A stretch of DNA of 6,704 nucleotides from Legionellales bacterium UBA4722. Lineage in GTDB: Bacteria > Pseudomonadota > Gammaproteobacteria > DSM-16500. Made by a program: the position numbers and the translations under genes. The stretch lies in NCBI GenBank assembly GCA_002404295.1, contig DHJK01000019.1:45578-52281 (forward strand). The letters run 5' to 3'. Numbering within the stretch: position 1 is the stretch's first letter; each line of letters begins with the position of its first letter. This document shows positions 5,136 to 6,704 of the stretch, piece after piece. Below the pieces are notes generated by a model. The model saw only the letters and a list, made by a program, of their open reading frames with translations. It was not told where the DNA came from and searched no databases.

Positions 5136-5876
5136 TGCTTCACCTCTTAAATTACCAGTCAAATGCTCTTGGATTTTTTGGACAAATATGTTCTCATCGT
5201 TAATATCAAGTACATTTATGGCGTAGTTTAGCACAGTTTTACAGTAACTTTCACCCTGTTGTTGCTCAATATTTTTAAGCCAGGGAAGAAAAACATCGCA
5301 AAAAGCTTCAACATTGCAGACGACTGAGCGGTATTTCAGCGTAAATTCAAGGAGACCTGCCCAAGGATGCTGCCTAATCTCTTGCTCATCCAGGCGAGCC
5401 AGATCGATTAACTGATAAGGCTTGAACATCACTTCTCTGGCAAGATTTTCTTCTTCTCCAAATAAGCCATAGATGTCTCTGGGTGCGTTCCAACATTTTT
5501 CTCCGCTATAGACGACCAAAGGGTAAATTAATGGCAAAGGGTCATTTGGGTGCTTTTTACGGTGTAGTTCGATTGCTCTGACAATATAGACCAGTAACCG
5601 AAATGCCATGTATTTGTCTATCTCGCTTTGGTGTTCGCACAGAATATAAAGGTAGGCTAGGGAGTCACCAACTATAACCGAGTAAAGCAAGTCAGCCTCT
5701 GTTGATTGGTATGCCTCATCAATGAACGTGCTTATCTGTAATGATAATGTTGTAAGATCAAGCTTGCTGAGTAATGCGGTAGGCAAGTGCCCCTTAAAAA
5801 AATCACTCGCTACCCGAATGTCTGACATCGATGTGCGAAACAATTTATCGTGCGGCTGATGAATAATGTTGACCAC
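4941..5876 (-). CDS. Rpn-family (YhgA-like) PD-(D/E)XK nuclease
   Basis: A 311-residue protein of the COG5464/PF04754 family (recombination-promoting nuclease, once called putative transposase). The N-terminus HQPHDKLFRTSMSD and the HLP segment at 30-32 are typical. D62 in ADLLYS and the E81-x-Q83 pair in ILCEHQS match the active-site spacing of E. coli RpnA, so it should be an active metal-dependent DNA nuclease. KYMAFRLLVY at 88-97 and PLIYPLVVYSG at 115-125 are further family hallmarks. The C-terminus has four GIEK repeats at 258-273 and a short helical domain. The start is GTG 5876 with AAGGA seven bases upstream. The gene is followed directly by an intrinsic terminator, and its promoter must lie in or next to the 199-bp palindrome. 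Family members promote RecA-independent recombination and some act in phage defence; which applies here is not known. Confidence 0.93.
   Translation of the reverse strand: MVNIIHQPHDKLFRTSMSDIRVASDFFKGHLPTALLSKLDLTTLSLQISTFIDEAYQSTEADLLYSVIVGDSLAYLYILCEHQSEIDKYMAFRLLVYIVRAIELHRKKHPNDPLPLIYPLVVYSGEKCWNAPRDIYGLFGEEENLAREVMFKPYQLIDLARLDEQEIRQHPWAGLLEFTLKYRSVVCNVEAFCDVFLPWLKNIEQQQGESYCKTVLNYAINVLDINDENIFVQKIQEHLTGNLRGEAMTLAQRFEQKGIEKGIEKGIEKGIEKEKIIIAERLLSEGYDLALITKITELPLETLIALKKKLH
5058..5105 (-). repeat. Four 12-bp tandem repeats coding GIEK
   Basis: Four head-to-tail 12-bp units inside the Rpn gene, each coding Gly-Ile-Glu-Lys (residues 258-273), with only silent differences (GGC or GGT, GAA or GAG). 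Because 12 is a multiple of three, gain or loss of a unit keeps the frame. Similar G-x-E-K repeats are common in this family and vary in number. Confidence 0.9.
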
Positions 5877-5905
5877 TGTCTTGTCCTTATATTGTTGTCT
5901 TTTTG

Positions 5906-6104
5906 GTATCTATTCAGCGATTATCACTGACCTAATCGTGCACGTGCCCGCGTGCGTCTTTTCTCTGGGTTTTTAATCAATATCAACGCAGGCATCTTGT
6001 CTTGAAGATGTTAATTAAAATGCCCAAGGTTTTTGATAATAGCCAAGAAAAGACGCGCGCGGGCACGGGCACGATTAGGTCAGCGGTAATCGCTGTATAG
6101 TTAC
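5906..6104. mobile_element. 199-bp near-palindrome (MITE-like inverted-repeat element)
   Basis: The arms at 5915-5964 and 6046-6095 are 50 bases each and match as reverse complements at all but four positions. Pairing continues outward with two mismatches to 5906/6104. The arm centre is GC-rich (GCACG, GTGCCCGCG, GCGTC) unlike the surrounding DNA. The 81-base middle is AT-rich and has its own CATCTT/AAGATG hairpin. No coding frame is present and no clear target duplication is seen at the edges. The element fills the gap between two minus-strand genes, so it could end transcription of the 150-residue gene and hold the promoter of the Rpn gene. A non-autonomous mobile element is the likeliest reading. 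Confidence 0.7.
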
Positions 6105-6116
6105 AATGCTTTTACA

Positions 6117-6569
6117 CTAATCACACTTTTCTAACAGCTCCAGCAGTATTTCTTGTATCCCCTTTTTTGTCTCAGCAGATACCGCATCAGATGGGCTCAC
6201 TGTATGAGTCATCGCCAACAGAAAATCATCGTAATACCATGGGAAACCAAGAACTTTGAAAGGGTGAATTGCGTTGCAAACCATTTCTGCTATTGCAACC
6301 GATAACTCTTCAAGCTTGCCTTGCTGTTGGCTTAGATTGCTGTAGCGTAAAAAAGCAGCAAGATAAGGTCTACAAGACCTTGTTTTGCTTCCTTCAGTCA
6401 GCACAGCCGTAAAACTAAGCCCAACCAACGTAGAAAGTTGCCGCTTGTAATCGGTAGAAAAACTATCAGAAACACTGCTCCGCTCTTTCAAAGCTGCGTG
6501 AATTAGATACGCAAGATGTGAAACGGGATTGCTTGGACGTGATGAAACCGCTAAAATCTCTTTAGCCAT
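6117..6569 (-). CDS. Unrecognised 150-residue soluble protein
   Basis: I do not recognise this protein. It has no signal peptide or membrane segment, and it looks mostly helical and cytoplasmic. Features visible are the start MAKEILAVSSRPSNPVSHLAYLIHAAL, an internal helical stretch LEELSVAIAEMVCNAI at 87-101, an aromatic cluster PWYYDDFLL at 110-118, and a C-terminal amphipathic helix (from KKGIQEILLELLEK) ending in CD. Three cysteines (66, 98, 149) are scattered and form no metal motif. The start at 6569 is well supported by AGGAGAGG upstream of ATGGCTAAAGAG. The gene is followed within 13 bp by the 199-bp palindrome, and on a circular molecule it would be transcribed away from the junction dyad. 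It could be a partner of the Rpn gene downstream, but that rests on order alone. Confidence 0.8.
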   Translation of the reverse strand: MAKEILAVSSRPSNPVSHLAYLIHAALKERSSVSDSFSTDYKRQLSTLVGLSFTAVLTEGSKTRSCRPYLAAFLRYSNLSQQQGKLEELSVAIAEMVCNAIHPFKVLGFPWYYDDFLLAMTHTVSPSDAVSAETKKGIQEILLELLEKCD

Positions 6570-6646
6570 TTTTGCCTCTCCTATCTATAAGGTGAAGATG
6601 GTTAGTACTAGCCTCGTGTTTAAGCCACTTGGCTGGTACGCTTTCT

Positions 6647-6694
6647 AAGCCAGAAGAATAGCAGCCCAATTAAAAGCATTCATTCTTCTGGCTT
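6647..6694. repeat. 13-bp perfect inverted repeat at the closing junction
   Basis: AAGCCAGAAGAAT at 6647-6659 is the perfect reverse complement of ATTCTTCTGGCTT at 6682-6694, with a 22-base loop. On the + strand it is followed by TCCTTTTTTG, so it resembles an intrinsic terminator, though no + strand gene runs into it. The right arm is also the start of the terminal direct repeat, so in a circular molecule this stem-loop and the one at 18-45 stand side by side. Confidence 0.65.
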
Positions 6695-6704
6695 TCCTTT
6701 TTTG
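6682..6704. repeat. Terminal direct repeat, right copy (contig overlap)
   Basis: Exact copy of bases 1-23, ending at the last base of the window. Confidence 0.85.

Noticed and set aside
5044..5226. 60-residue open frame rich in FSMPFS repeats
   Set aside because: It is the antisense reading of the GIEK repeats in the Rpn gene.

Overview
The window is 6704 bp of AT-rich bacterial DNA carrying accessory, defence-type genes. The codon use, the Shine-Dalgarno sequences and the families present (Rpn/YhgA, RloA-type ATPase, MqsA-type zinc finger) suggest a gammaproteobacterium, possibly of the Legionella/Coxiella/Rickettsiella kind. That placement is an inference from family distribution; there is no rRNA or housekeeping gene to settle it. 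No tRNA, rRNA, CRISPR array, intact insertion sequence or recognisable replication protein was found. The first 23 bases are repeated exactly as the last 23, so the contig is probably circular (about 6681 bp unique) or was closed at a repeat by the assembler.

Layout. 1-278: non-coding, with a 9-bp dyad and a possible -10 box. 279-560: broken mqsA-like antitoxin; the zinc-binding half is intact, two in-frame stops follow and the helix-turn-helix core looks deleted. 573-649: long hairpin with 19-bp perfect arms. 888-2084: intact RloA/AAA15-type ABC ATPase. 2088-2180: 31-codon relic of its TOPRIM-type (RloB-like) partner. 2186-2896 (minus): unrecognised single-pass membrane-anchored beta-rich protein. 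2897-3309: gene-free region with a possible small relic and an ordered array of six 10-bp half-sites. 3310-4749: AAA+ ATPase with a C-terminal DUF234 PD-(D/E)XK nuclease domain. 4902-4938: terminator. 4941-5876 (minus): Rpn-family nuclease with four GIEK repeats and a well-placed internal start that could give a 64-residue C-terminal product. 5906-6104: 199-bp near-palindrome. 6117-6569 (minus): unrecognised 150-residue soluble protein. 6647-6694: 13-bp dyad at the closing junction.

Reading of the whole. Two intact predicted nucleases (the DUF234 protein and Rpn), an ABC ATPase that has lost its effector, and a broken antitoxin make this look like a worn defence/toxin-antitoxin cluster with palindromic elements between genes. 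The most unusual signal is at 3142-3291. Six copies of a TTTGGTGCG-type half-site alternate in orientation with exact 32/22/32/22/32-bp start-to-start steps (a 54-bp period, close to whole helical turns) and end 18 bp before the DUF234 gene. A possible extended -10 box lies between the last two copies. This looks like an operator array or a set of tandem hairpins controlling that gene, or less likely an origin-type repeat array.
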